A model generated the notes under the pieces. The model was not told where the DNA came from, ran no database searches, and was given only the letters and a program-made list of their open reading frames with translations. Below are positions 29,789-37,602 of a DNA stretch of 64,000 nucleotides, one piece after another (the first letter of the stretch is position 1; each line of letters opens with the position of its first letter). The position numbers were made by a program, and so were the translations under genes. Source of the DNA: Pseudoxanthomonas koreensis_A (lineage in GTDB: Bacteria; Pseudomonadota; Gammaproteobacteria; Xanthomonadales; Xanthomonadaceae); assembly GCF_041890415.1 (NCBI RefSeq), contig NZ_CP169056.1:2356001-2420000 (forward strand), given 5' to 3'.

Positions 29789-31478
29789 TCCACGGGCCGA
29801 ACGCCCTGCCCCCGCAACGCCCGGCCGCGAGCAGTCGCGCCTGGGCGAACTGCTGCACGAACGCGGGCTGCTCGATTCGGCGCAGTTGCTCTATGCGCGG
29901 CAGAAGAACCAGGTCGAACAACAGAGCTTCGGCCGGCTGCTGATCCAGCACGGCCTGGCCAACGAGTCGGACATCGTCCGCACCCAGGCCGAGCTGCAAA
30001 GCATCGAGTACGTGCAGGTGGACACCCTGCACACGTCCGAGCCGCAGGTGCTGGCGCTGTTCAACCGCGAACTGTGCCAGCGCCACCAGTTCCTGCCGCT
30101 GCGCCGTGCCGACGACGCGCTGGAGGTGCTGCTGGGCGATGCCGACGCAGCGGCCGTGGCGCAGCTGGTGCTGCAGCGCTGCGGCCTGCGTTGCCGCTTC
30201 CTGCAGGGCGAGTACGGCAAGGTCGCGCGGCTGATCCGGCATACGTACTACTTTGCCCAGAACCCGGTCGAGAGCCTGCTGGGGCGCGAGATCAAGCGCC
30301 TGTCCTCGGACAGCGACCACGCTTACAGCCCCGAGCGCCTGCTCGATTACCTGCTGCACTACGCGGTGCGCGAGCGCACCACCGACATCCACATCTCGCC
30401 GTCGGACAACAGCCTGCACGTGCTGTTCCGCGTGGACGGCGTGCTGCGGCCGATGTTCGCCATGCCGCCGACCCTGTCGCGCCTGCTGGGCTACATCAAG
30501 CTGGCCGCGGAAATGGACATCTCCGAGCAGCGCCGCCCGCAGGACGGCAGCTTCCGCGCCACGGTGCTGGACTCGGCGCTGACGGTGCGCATCTCCACCA
30601 TCATCACCGACGCCGGCGAGCGCATGGTGATGCGCCTGCTGCCCGAGCACAGCGACCTGGACGGGCTCAAGGAACTGGGCTTCTTCGAGGAGGACGTGGC
30701 CGCGCTGGAACGCCTGTTCGCGCGCCCGGCCGGGCTGATCCTGATCACCGGCCCCACCGGCTCGGGCAAGAGCTCCTCGCTGCACGCCGCGCTGCGCATG
30801 CAATCGCTGATCGAGCGCAACGTGCTGACGGTGGAGGACCCGATCGAGTACCGGGTGCCCGGCGCCGGCCAGACCGAGGTCAACCGCCGCGCCGGCTACG
30901 AGTTCGGCTCGGCCCTGCGCCACTTCCTGCGCCATGACCCGGACGTGATCCTGCTGGGCGAAATGCGCGATGCCGAGACCGCACAGGCCGCGCTGGAAGC
31001 GGCGGCCACCGGCCACCTGGTGCTGTCCACCCTGCACGTGACCACCGTGTTCGGCGTGGTCCCGCGCCTGCGTCCGCTGGGGCTGGAGGCGCAGATGATC
31101 GCCGACAACCTGCTGGCGGTGGTCAACCAGCGCCTGGTCCGGCAGAACTGCCCGTTCTGCAGCGAGGAAGTGCCGTTCACCGAGCCGGAACTGCGCTGGC
31201 TGGAACTGCCGCCGGGCACCTGCGGCCGCCGCGGCAAGGGCTGCGAGCGCTGCCGCGACAGCGGCTACTACGGCCGCCTGCCGGTGTACGACATCATGCT
31301 GGTGGACGACGCCCTGGCCAACGGCATCGCCGACGACGCCGGCCGCGAGGCACTGCGCAACCTGGCCCAGAACGCCGGCTTCCGCGGCATCGAGCAGGTG
31401 GCCCGCAACCGGGTGATCTCCGGCCAGACCACCTCCGAAGAAGTGTTGCGCGTGGTCGGCGTGGGGCCGACGCCATGA
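29775..31478 (+). CDS. GspE/PilB/MshE-type assembly ATPase
   Basis: 567 residues from ATG 29775. N-terminal tandem T2SSE/MshEN-like helices at residues 22-46 (RLGELLHERGLLDSAQLLYA) and 51-75 (SFGRLLIQHGLANESDIV). The ATPase core has Walker A GPTGSGKSS, the Asp box DIHISPSD, Walker B DPDVILLGEMRD and the His box STLHVTT. A C-terminal tetracysteine zinc motif is CPFC..CGRRGKGCERC. It drives pilin polymerisation at the inner membrane. The MshEN-like N-terminus resembles the c-di-GMP-binding fold of MshE. No PilT-type retraction ATPase is found in the cluster. Confidence 0.9.
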   Translation: MATVDPRAERPAPATPGREQSRLGELLHERGLLDSAQLLYARQKNQVEQQSFGRLLIQHGLANESDIVRTQAELQSIEYVQVDTLHTSEPQVLALFNRELCQRHQFLPLRRADDALEVLLGDADAAAVAQLVLQRCGLRCRFLQGEYGKVARLIRHTYYFAQNPVESLLGREIKRLSSDSDHAYSPERLLDYLLHYAVRERTTDIHISPSDNSLHVLFRVDGVLRPMFAMPPTLSRLLGYIKLAAEMDISEQRRPQDGSFRATVLDSALTVRISTIITDAGERMVMRLLPEHSDLDGLKELGFFEEDVAALERLFARPAGLILITGPTGSGKSSSLHAALRMQSLIERNVLTVEDPIEYRVPGAGQTEVNRRAGYEFGSALRHFLRHDPDVILLGEMRDAETAQAALEAAATGHLVLSTLHVTTVFGVVPRLRPLGLEAQMIADNLLAVVNQRLVRQNCPFCSEEVPFTEPELRWLELPPGTCGRRGKGCERCRDSGYYGRLPVYDIMLVDDALANGIADDAGREALRNLAQNAGFRGIEQVARNRVISGQTTSEEVLRVVGVGPTP

Positions 31479-32731
31479 ACGTCTACTACTACCGCCTGCT
31501 GCTCTCCAGCGGCCGCGTGCGCGCCGGCATCGCCCAGCTCTCGGTCGAGCGCGATGCCTCGGCGCGGATGTGGCTGGAGAAGAACTTCGACGCGGTAGTG
31601 CTGCACCTGTACCGGCTGCCGGGCTGGCTGGCCGAAACCCAGCGCTCGCTCTCGCACCTGATCAAGCCCAACATCCGCCCGGCCGAACTGTCCGGCATGC
31701 TGCGCGACCTGGCGGTGATGACCAGCGCCGGCATCCCGGTGCTGGAGGCATTGCGCGCGGTGGCCAACGAGGTCGGTGGCGGCCGCGCCTCCAACGCCGC
31801 GCGCCTGGCCCGGCGCCTGCTGGAGGAACTGGACGCCGGCGCCTCGCTCAGCGATGCGTTCTCGCGCTACCCGGACGCGTTCCCGGAAACCGTGCGCAAC
31901 CTGGTGATGATCGGCGACGAAACCGGCACCATGGACGAGATGCTGGGCGAAGCGGCCGACCACATCGAGCGCATCTCGAAGATGACCGCCGACACCCGCC
32001 AGGCCCTGATCTACCCGGCATTCGTGTTCTCGGCAATCTTCGCCGCCGGTGGCTTCTGGATCTATTACGTGATCCCGAACCTGGCCGACCTGTTCAAGCA
32101 GATGAACGCCAAGCTGCCGCCGCTGACCATCGCGGTCATGGCCGGCGCCGAATGGCTGATCGCGCACATCGGGCTGATCCTGATGGGCCTGGTGGTGGCC
32201 GCGTTCGTGGCCTGGGTGAGCTGGCGCTACAGCCGCTCGTTCCGGCGCGCCATCCACTACACCCTGCACAAGCTGCCGATCGCCAAGACCATCATGTTTT
32301 CCTCGGGCCTGGCGTTCTTCACCGAGTACATGTCGCTGCTGATCAAGTCCGGCGTGGACATGGTCAGCAGCCTGCAGGTGATGGAGCGGGCGATGCAGGA
32401 CGAGTACTACCGCGACCGGATCATCGCCATGCGCCAGGTGATGGAGCGCGGCGACCGGGTGTCGGCGGCGATGCGCCAGGTCGGCGGGTTCCCCTCGATG
32501 ATGGTGCGCATGATCGGCGTGGGCGAGGAAACCGGCACCCTGGATTCGCAGTTCGCCCGCCTGTCGGCCGAGTACAGCCTGCGCCTGCAGCGGCTGATCA
32601 CCAACCTGTCGGAGATCATCAAGCCGGTGGTGGTGCTGCTGGCCGGCGGCATGTTCGTGTTCCTGATCGTGGCCCTGCTGCTGCCGGTGTACGACCTGGT
32701 GCAGCAGGCCATCACCGGGCCCCAGTTCTGA
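31475..32731 (+). CDS. GspF/PilC/MshG-type inner-membrane platform protein
   Basis: 418 residues, ATG 31475 overlapping the ATPase stop. Two T2SSF domains (about residues 70-195 and 270-395) with repeated signatures (LRDLAVMTSAGIPVLEALRA; FTEYMSLLIKSGVDMVSSLQ and GVGEETGTLDSQF). Membrane helices lie near residues 180-200, 225-250 and 385-408. PilC/GspF proteins sit under the pilus and transmit ATPase motion to the pilin pool. The N-terminal 65 residues (MNVYYYRLLLSSGRVRAG) are typical of MshG-like members. Confidence 0.88.
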   Translation: MNVYYYRLLLSSGRVRAGIAQLSVERDASARMWLEKNFDAVVLHLYRLPGWLAETQRSLSHLIKPNIRPAELSGMLRDLAVMTSAGIPVLEALRAVANEVGGGRASNAARLARRLLEELDAGASLSDAFSRYPDAFPETVRNLVMIGDETGTMDEMLGEAADHIERISKMTADTRQALIYPAFVFSAIFAAGGFWIYYVIPNLADLFKQMNAKLPPLTIAVMAGAEWLIAHIGLILMGLVVAAFVAWVSWRYSRSFRRAIHYTLHKLPIAKTIMFSSGLAFFTEYMSLLIKSGVDMVSSLQVMERAMQDEYYRDRIIAMRQVMERGDRVSAAMRQVGGFPSMMVRMIGVGEETGTLDSQFARLSAEYSLRLQRLITNLSEIIKPVVVLLAGGMFVFLIVALLLPVYDLVQQAITGPQF

Positions 32732-32745
32732 TGGAGACAGACACG

Positions 32746-33474
32746 ATGGATTCCCGCATTAGCCCGCGCCGCTGCGGCGGCTTCACCATCCTGGAGATGT
32801 CGGTGGTGCTGGTGGTGATCGCGCTGATCATCGGCGCGGTGAGCGTCGGCCGCGACGTCTACCGCAGCGCCGTGGCCGAGCGCATCGGCAGCGAGTTCGT
32901 GCAGGGCTGGATCATCGCCTACGACCGTTACGTGGCGCAGACCGGCGCGGTGCCCGGCGACGACCTGGGCAACCCCACCGGCAGGATCAACGGCAATGGC
33001 GACCCGCTGTGCGACCAGGGCGGCTCCCGCGAACTGCGCGACGCCATGCTCGAGCGCGGCGTCACCCTGCCGGCCGGACGCGCCGAGGGCCTGGAGTCGC
33101 GTTACGTGTACCAGGACAGCCGCGGCATCCCGCAGGAAATCCGGGTGTGCTTCCTCACCGTCACCGACTGGGCCGAACCGTCCACCGGCAACGCCTACGT
33201 GCCGCGCGTGCGCAACGTGATGCGCCTGGAAGGGCTGACGCCGGAGCTGGCCAACCAGCTTGATACCCGCATCGATGGCCGCATCGACGCGCGCTTCGGG
33301 CGCATGCGCGAAGCCACCCCGGGCAGCCTCCAGTACCAGAACGTCACCGCCATCGGCGACCCGCCGCAGACCTATGCGTGGAGCCTCACCGAAATCCAGA
33401 ACACCGGCGGCGGCCTCAACGACCCGGACGACCAGTCCCCGACCCTGGTCGCCTACCTGAAGATGAACCAGTAA
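32746..33474 (+). CDS. Type IV prepilin-like protein, putative pilin 3 (paralogue of pilin 1)
   Basis: 242 residues from ATG 32746, with GGAGA 8 bp upstream; ATG 32731 overlapping the previous stop is the alternative. Prepilin signal RRCGG, then FTILEMSVVLVVIALIIGAV, cleavage after Gly12, Glu at +5. The mature region parallels pilin 1: LPAGRAEGLESRYVYQDSRG, PQEIRVCF, LEGLTPELANQLD, and the C-terminal VAYLKMNQ. Cysteines occur in DPLCDQG and RVCFL. It directly follows the platform gene, the position held by mshB/mshA in Vibrio, so it is a candidate major subunit. Confidence 0.85.
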   Translation: MDSRISPRRCGGFTILEMSVVLVVIALIIGAVSVGRDVYRSAVAERIGSEFVQGWIIAYDRYVAQTGAVPGDDLGNPTGRINGNGDPLCDQGGSRELRDAMLERGVTLPAGRAEGLESRYVYQDSRGIPQEIRVCFLTVTDWAEPSTGNAYVPRVRNVMRLEGLTPELANQLDTRIDGRIDARFGRMREATPGSLQYQNVTAIGDPPQTYAWSLTEIQNTGGGLNDPDDQSPTLVAYLKMNQ

Positions 33475-33517
33475 GGAGCCCGACCGGCACCGCCGGCGCC
33501 CGAACAGGACTTCCGAC

Positions 33518-36505
33518 ATGAGCATGCCGCAACCTTCCATGCGCATCGCCGCCCCGACCTTCCGCCGCGCACCGCGGCACGCGGCCGGCATCGGCCTGAT
33601 CCAGGTGATGCTGATCCTGTTGCTGGTGGCCACCACCCTGGCCGCCAGCGCAGTGCTGCTGCAATCCAGGCGCGCGCCGGCGCAGGCCACCACCCAGGAG
33701 CAGAGCCTGCGCTGGGCCGACGAGGCAATCACCGCGTTTGCCGCAGCCAATGCACGCCTGCCCTGCCCCGCGCGCACCGTGCACGGCGTGGAGGATTGCA
33801 GCGGCAGCCATGCCAAGGGCTGGTTGCCGCTGCGCACCCTGCTTGGCGCCTCCGGCACCGCGCCGCAGATCGGGCCGATGGCGTACATGGTCTACCGCGG
33901 CGACGCCGCCAGCCACCACGACCTGACCGACACCGGCAACGCCTACCAGCCGCCGGGCCTGGACGGAAACGTGCGCGAGATCGTGACCGCCACCGACAAG
34001 GACGGGGAGCCGACCGACACCCGTCCGTTCGCGGCGATCAACGGCCTGGACCTGTGCCGCTCACTGCAGCTTGCCGACGAGTCCACCGACGCGGCGCTGG
34101 CCCGGGTGCAGTCGCAGGATGGCGCCGCGCTGAATGTCGCCTACGGCATCGCCGCGGCCGGCCCGACCGCGGGCGATGGCGCACGCCTGGACGGCAGCAA
34201 CAGCGCCACCGGCAGCGTTACCCTGGATGCGCCGTGGCGCGAGTGGGATTCGGGCTACGACGACCGGGTGCGGATCCGCACCTTCGATGGCGTGGGGCAG
34301 ATGCTCGGCTGCCGGATGCAGCGCAGCAGCACGGCAACCGCCACCGCCGCGGCCACGCCACCTGCACCCTTCGCAATGGCGGCGACGGCCGCGGTGGACA
34401 CCTCCCCCTACGACATCTCGCTGGCGGCCATGGACATCCTTGCCGCCGCCGTGACCGTGCACGACAGCCTGGGCGACCTGCAGGAGAACAACGTGGGCAA
34501 CACCGAGGCCGCGGTGCTCGATGCCGGCTTCGCCCAGGCCGCCTCGATCGCCGCGGTGCTGCTGTCGGCCGGCCAGATCACCGACGGCGTGTCCACCATG
34601 GTCACCGCCGCCACCAGCCTGGTGCGCGCGGTGGCCACCTGCATCGCCTCGCTTGGCGCCACCTGCTGGGAAGTGCCGCTCAAGGCCACCGCATTGGGCC
34701 TGTCGATCGGCTCGGTAGTCACCAACGCGGGGGCGCTGGGCGTCAACGTCGGCGTCCTGGTACCCACGGCGATGGCGCTGGCCAAGACCATCGACGCGCG
34801 CGACCGCGCCAAGAAGGCCGCCGCACCCAAGCCCAAGGACCTGAAGTCGGCCATCGACGAACTGGCCTGCACCCTGTACGGCGGCGATCCACCCGACCTG
34901 GGCTACAACCCGTGCAACGCGAAAAGCACGGTCCAGATCGGCCCGGACGGCGAGCCGGTGCTCAAGCGCGACGGAAACGGGTTCCCGATCCCGCAGCGTG
35001 ACGAGGACGGCAGACAGCTGTTCGACACCAACGGCAAGCCGCTGTACGAGTACATCTACGTGGTCGACGACAACCCGCCGGGCCTGGACGACAAGCGCGA
35101 CCAGGCCAAGGCCCAGTGGGAGGCGCTGCAGGAACACTCCGACGTGCTGCTGATCAACAGGATCGAGCCGTGGAGTGGTGAGCATTCCGACGCACCCAAG
35201 TCCACCAGGATCGCGGGACGCATCAGCGAAGGACTGTCCTGGGACTTGCATGACAAGCGGTACCAGACGATCAAGGTTACGTGCGTAGCCGCGCAGGACG
35301 ACAAGGGCGAGTACGTTCCGGACGGAAGCAACTGCAAGTATGTCGGCTCCAAGACCGAGACCGTCGACGGGAAGGAAGTGACCACCCTGCTGGGCACCCA
35401 TGACCGCAAGGAAGAAACCGTCTTCAACTGGGACCTTGCGGTGCGCGATGCCATCGCCAAGCGCAAGCTTGCTGAGCGCTGGGCCGAGAACAACCGCCGG
35501 GTCGGCGAGATCGATCGGGAAGTTGAGGAGCTGCAGAAGAACTGGAACCAGTGGTTCGTGGGCACTGCCGACGTCGAGTCGATCTTCGCCGGAATGGTGA
35601 AGGAGCGGAACAAGTTCTGCGCCATGCCCCAAGGGGACCGGATCAACCTGGAAAAGTGCGAGAGCGCCAGGGAGGGTGTCACCTACATCGACACCTGCCG
35701 CAGGGGTACCGGTGAGGTGGACCAGAACGGCCACCGCATCACCCAGATGGACACCGATCCGCTGGCCAACTGCCGGGTGCGGATGAAGGAACGCCTGGAC
35801 AACACGAAGGCCGAGAAGCAGAGCGCGGCCAATGACCGCAGCGCCACCGCCACGGCTTACAACAGCGCCCTAGCGCCCTGGATGACCTATCCCGACGGAT
35901 GGTTCTACCACGCGATCGAAGTCATCAAGGACTCGGACGGCAACCCCATCCGCTACGACTGGCTGGATTCGCGCGACGACAACCGCAACACGGAGGTCTA
36001 TTGGCTGAGCTGCACCATCGACGATGTCCAGACCTTCTGCGCCCATACCCGGCGCCTGCCCTACTACGCGTTCGAGCCGTACTTCAACGGCGCGACGCGC
36101 CACGGCGAGCCCTATAGCTCATCGATTCCGCGCCTGCTGGTAACCGGCAACCTGGAGATCTGGCCCAAGGACACCTGCAACTTCTTCAACAACACCTGGT
36201 TTGGAGGCAACTGGGGCAACGCCCGCTACCACGGCATCTACTGCCAGCGTTACCCCTACAACCGCGCCTACGAGGACTGGGACCGGGCCAAGGATGCCAC
36301 CGTGGAGGCCGAGAAGACCTACATCGGCCTGCGCGAGCAGTTCGACAAGCTCAAGGAGGAGTACGACAACCTGCGCAACCAGGGCGAAGTAGGCCCTGAT
36401 GGCGCCATCTCCAGTCCCATTGGTTTCGGCGCCGAGCCGGCCCTGGAACGCGCCGACTCGCGCGGCTCGGTGGGCGCCCGCCCGGTCCAGACGGTGACGC
36501 CATGA
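33518..36505 (+). CDS. Giant prepilin-like protein (995 residues), putative tip subunit or adhesin
   Basis: 995 residues from ATG 33518. An N-terminal class III-like signal (RHAAG, then IGLIQVMLILLLVATTLAAS) has predicted cleavage after Gly24. Position +5 is Gln29 instead of Glu, a deviation also known in GspK-type tip pseudopilins. Then come ARLPCPARTVHGVEDC..GWLPLRTLLG and AINGLDLCRSLQLA, shared with neighbouring prepilins, and a helical Ala-rich segment at about 300-430 with hydrophobic stretches. Short DG/NG strand repeats lie near 480-520 (KRDGNGFPIPQRDEDGRQLF) and a charged helical, Cys- and Tyr-rich C-terminal region of about 450 residues follows. No known domain was recognised there. 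Probably a tip-located adhesin or effector-like pilin. Confidence 0.75.
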   Translation: MSMPQPSMRIAAPTFRRAPRHAAGIGLIQVMLILLLVATTLAASAVLLQSRRAPAQATTQEQSLRWADEAITAFAAANARLPCPARTVHGVEDCSGSHAKGWLPLRTLLGASGTAPQIGPMAYMVYRGDAASHHDLTDTGNAYQPPGLDGNVREIVTATDKDGEPTDTRPFAAINGLDLCRSLQLADESTDAALARVQSQDGAALNVAYGIAAAGPTAGDGARLDGSNSATGSVTLDAPWREWDSGYDDRVRIRTFDGVGQMLGCRMQRSSTATATAAATPPAPFAMAATAAVDTSPYDISLAAMDILAAAVTVHDSLGDLQENNVGNTEAAVLDAGFAQAASIAAVLLSAGQITDGVSTMVTAATSLVRAVATCIASLGATCWEVPLKATALGLSIGSVVTNAGALGVNVGVLVPTAMALAKTIDARDRAKKAAAPKPKDLKSAIDELACTLYGGDPPDLGYNPCNAKSTVQIGPDGEPVLKRDGNGFPIPQRDEDGRQLFDTNGKPLYEYIYVVDDNPPGLDDKRDQAKAQWEALQEHSDVLLINRIEPWSGEHSDAPKSTRIAGRISEGLSWDLHDKRYQTIKVTCVAAQDDKGEYVPDGSNCKYVGSKTETVDGKEVTTLLGTHDRKEETVFNWDLAVRDAIAKRKLAERWAENNRRVGEIDREVEELQKNWNQWFVGTADVESIFAGMVKERNKFCAMPQGDRINLEKCESAREGVTYIDTCRRGTGEVDQNGHRITQMDTDPLANCRVRMKERLDNTKAEKQSAANDRSATATAYNSALAPWMTYPDGWFYHAIEVIKDSDGNPIRYDWLDSRDDNRNTEVYWLSCTIDDVQTFCAHTRRLPYYAFEPYFNGATRHGEPYSSSIPRLLVTGNLEIWPKDTCNFFNNTWFGGNWGNARYHGIYCQRYPYNRAYEDWDRAKDATVEAEKTYIGLREQFDKLKEEYDNLRNQGEVGPDGAISSPIGFGAEPALERADSRGSVGARPVQTVTP

Positions 36506-37602
36506 CCACGCGCGGGCTGCGCGGCCGCCAGCGCGGCTGGTCGCTGGTCGAGCTGGCGGTGGCGCTGGTCATCACCGCGCTGCTGATGGTGTTGCTGGTC
36601 ACCCTGCTGCCACTGGGCAACCAGGTGATCGACCAGGACCGCCAGCAGCGCGAGCTGGCCCAGGCCGAACAGGCACTGCTCGGCTTCGCGCGCGCGCATG
36701 CGCAGATGCCCGCCGCCGACAGCAACGGCGACGGCCGCGCCGACAGCGGTGCCAGCGCCGGCTGGCTTCCGGTCCAGGACCTGGGTCTGTCGCCGCGCAT
36801 GCGCGTGCGCTACCAGGTGCAACCGCACCTGGTACTGCCTCCGGCCGACCTGTTCCGGCCGCTGGTCTCGCCGGATTTCGCCAGCCAGCTGTCCACCTCG
36901 GCCAACGGCCTGGACCTGTGCATGCGCCTGCTGCTGGACCAGCGCGGCAACGTGCCGATGGCCGGGCTGGGCATGCCGGTGTCGTTCTACCTGGCGCACT
37001 CCGGCGGTCGCGGGCATGACCTGGCGCGTGGCGCCGAAACCTGGGACCCGGCCGCGCAGGCCCTGCCTGGCGATGGCACCAGCGCGGTGCTGACCTCGGC
37101 CGCCGGGCCGGGCGAGTTTTCCGCGCGCCTGGACTGCCCGGACCTGCTGGCACGCACGCAGGGCAGCGCCCAGGCCGCGCTGGCGTCCTATAGCGCCATG
37201 CGCATGACCGACTTCAACAACCAGTTCCGCCAGTTCGACAAGAAGATCGCCCAGCTGACCCTGGACCAGGCCCAGACCGGGCTTGCCTTCGCCGCCGTGG
37301 GCCTGGCCATGGCCATCGCCGACGAGGCCATCGCCATCACTTTGGTGGCGGCGGGCTGGCCACCGGAGGGCTTTGCCATCGGCGTGGGCGTGGCCGAGAA
37401 CATCGTGGCCCTGGCGTCCATCGGCTTTGCGGCCTACCAGGTGGCAATGGCCACCGCAGACCTGAAAAGCGCCGAAGAAGGCATCGACCTGGCGGAAGAC
37501 GTCGCCAACGACGTCGAGCGCTACCTGGAACGGGTCAAGACACTGCACGCCAACGCCAACCAGAAAGCCATCACCCTCGACAACGCGGGGCTGACCCCAT
37601 GA
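36502..37602 (+). CDS. Minor prepilin 5 with C-terminal hydrophobic helices
   Basis: 366 residues, ATG 36502 overlapping the giant gene's stop. Prepilin signal GRQRG, then WSLVELAVALVITALLMVLL (Trp at +1, Glu at +5). It shares the GWLPVQDLGL and ANGLDLCMRLLL blocks with its neighbours, but the usual CPD is AAD. The Asp-rich loop DSNGDGRAD resembles a calcium-binding EF-hand loop. Residues about 255-325 are two or three hydrophobic or amphipathic helices (LAFAAVGLAMAIADEAIAIT; IVALASIGFAAYQVAMATAD), unusual for a pilin head and followed by a charged helix. Confidence 0.75.
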   Translation: MTTRGLRGRQRGWSLVELAVALVITALLMVLLVTLLPLGNQVIDQDRQQRELAQAEQALLGFARAHAQMPAADSNGDGRADSGASAGWLPVQDLGLSPRMRVRYQVQPHLVLPPADLFRPLVSPDFASQLSTSANGLDLCMRLLLDQRGNVPMAGLGMPVSFYLAHSGGRGHDLARGAETWDPAAQALPGDGTSAVLTSAAGPGEFSARLDCPDLLARTQGSAQAALASYSAMRMTDFNNQFRQFDKKIAQLTLDQAQTGLAFAAVGLAMAIADEAIAITLVAAGWPPEGFAIGVGVAENIVALASIGFAAYQVAMATADLKSAEEGIDLAEDVANDVERYLERVKTLHANANQKAITLDNAGLTP

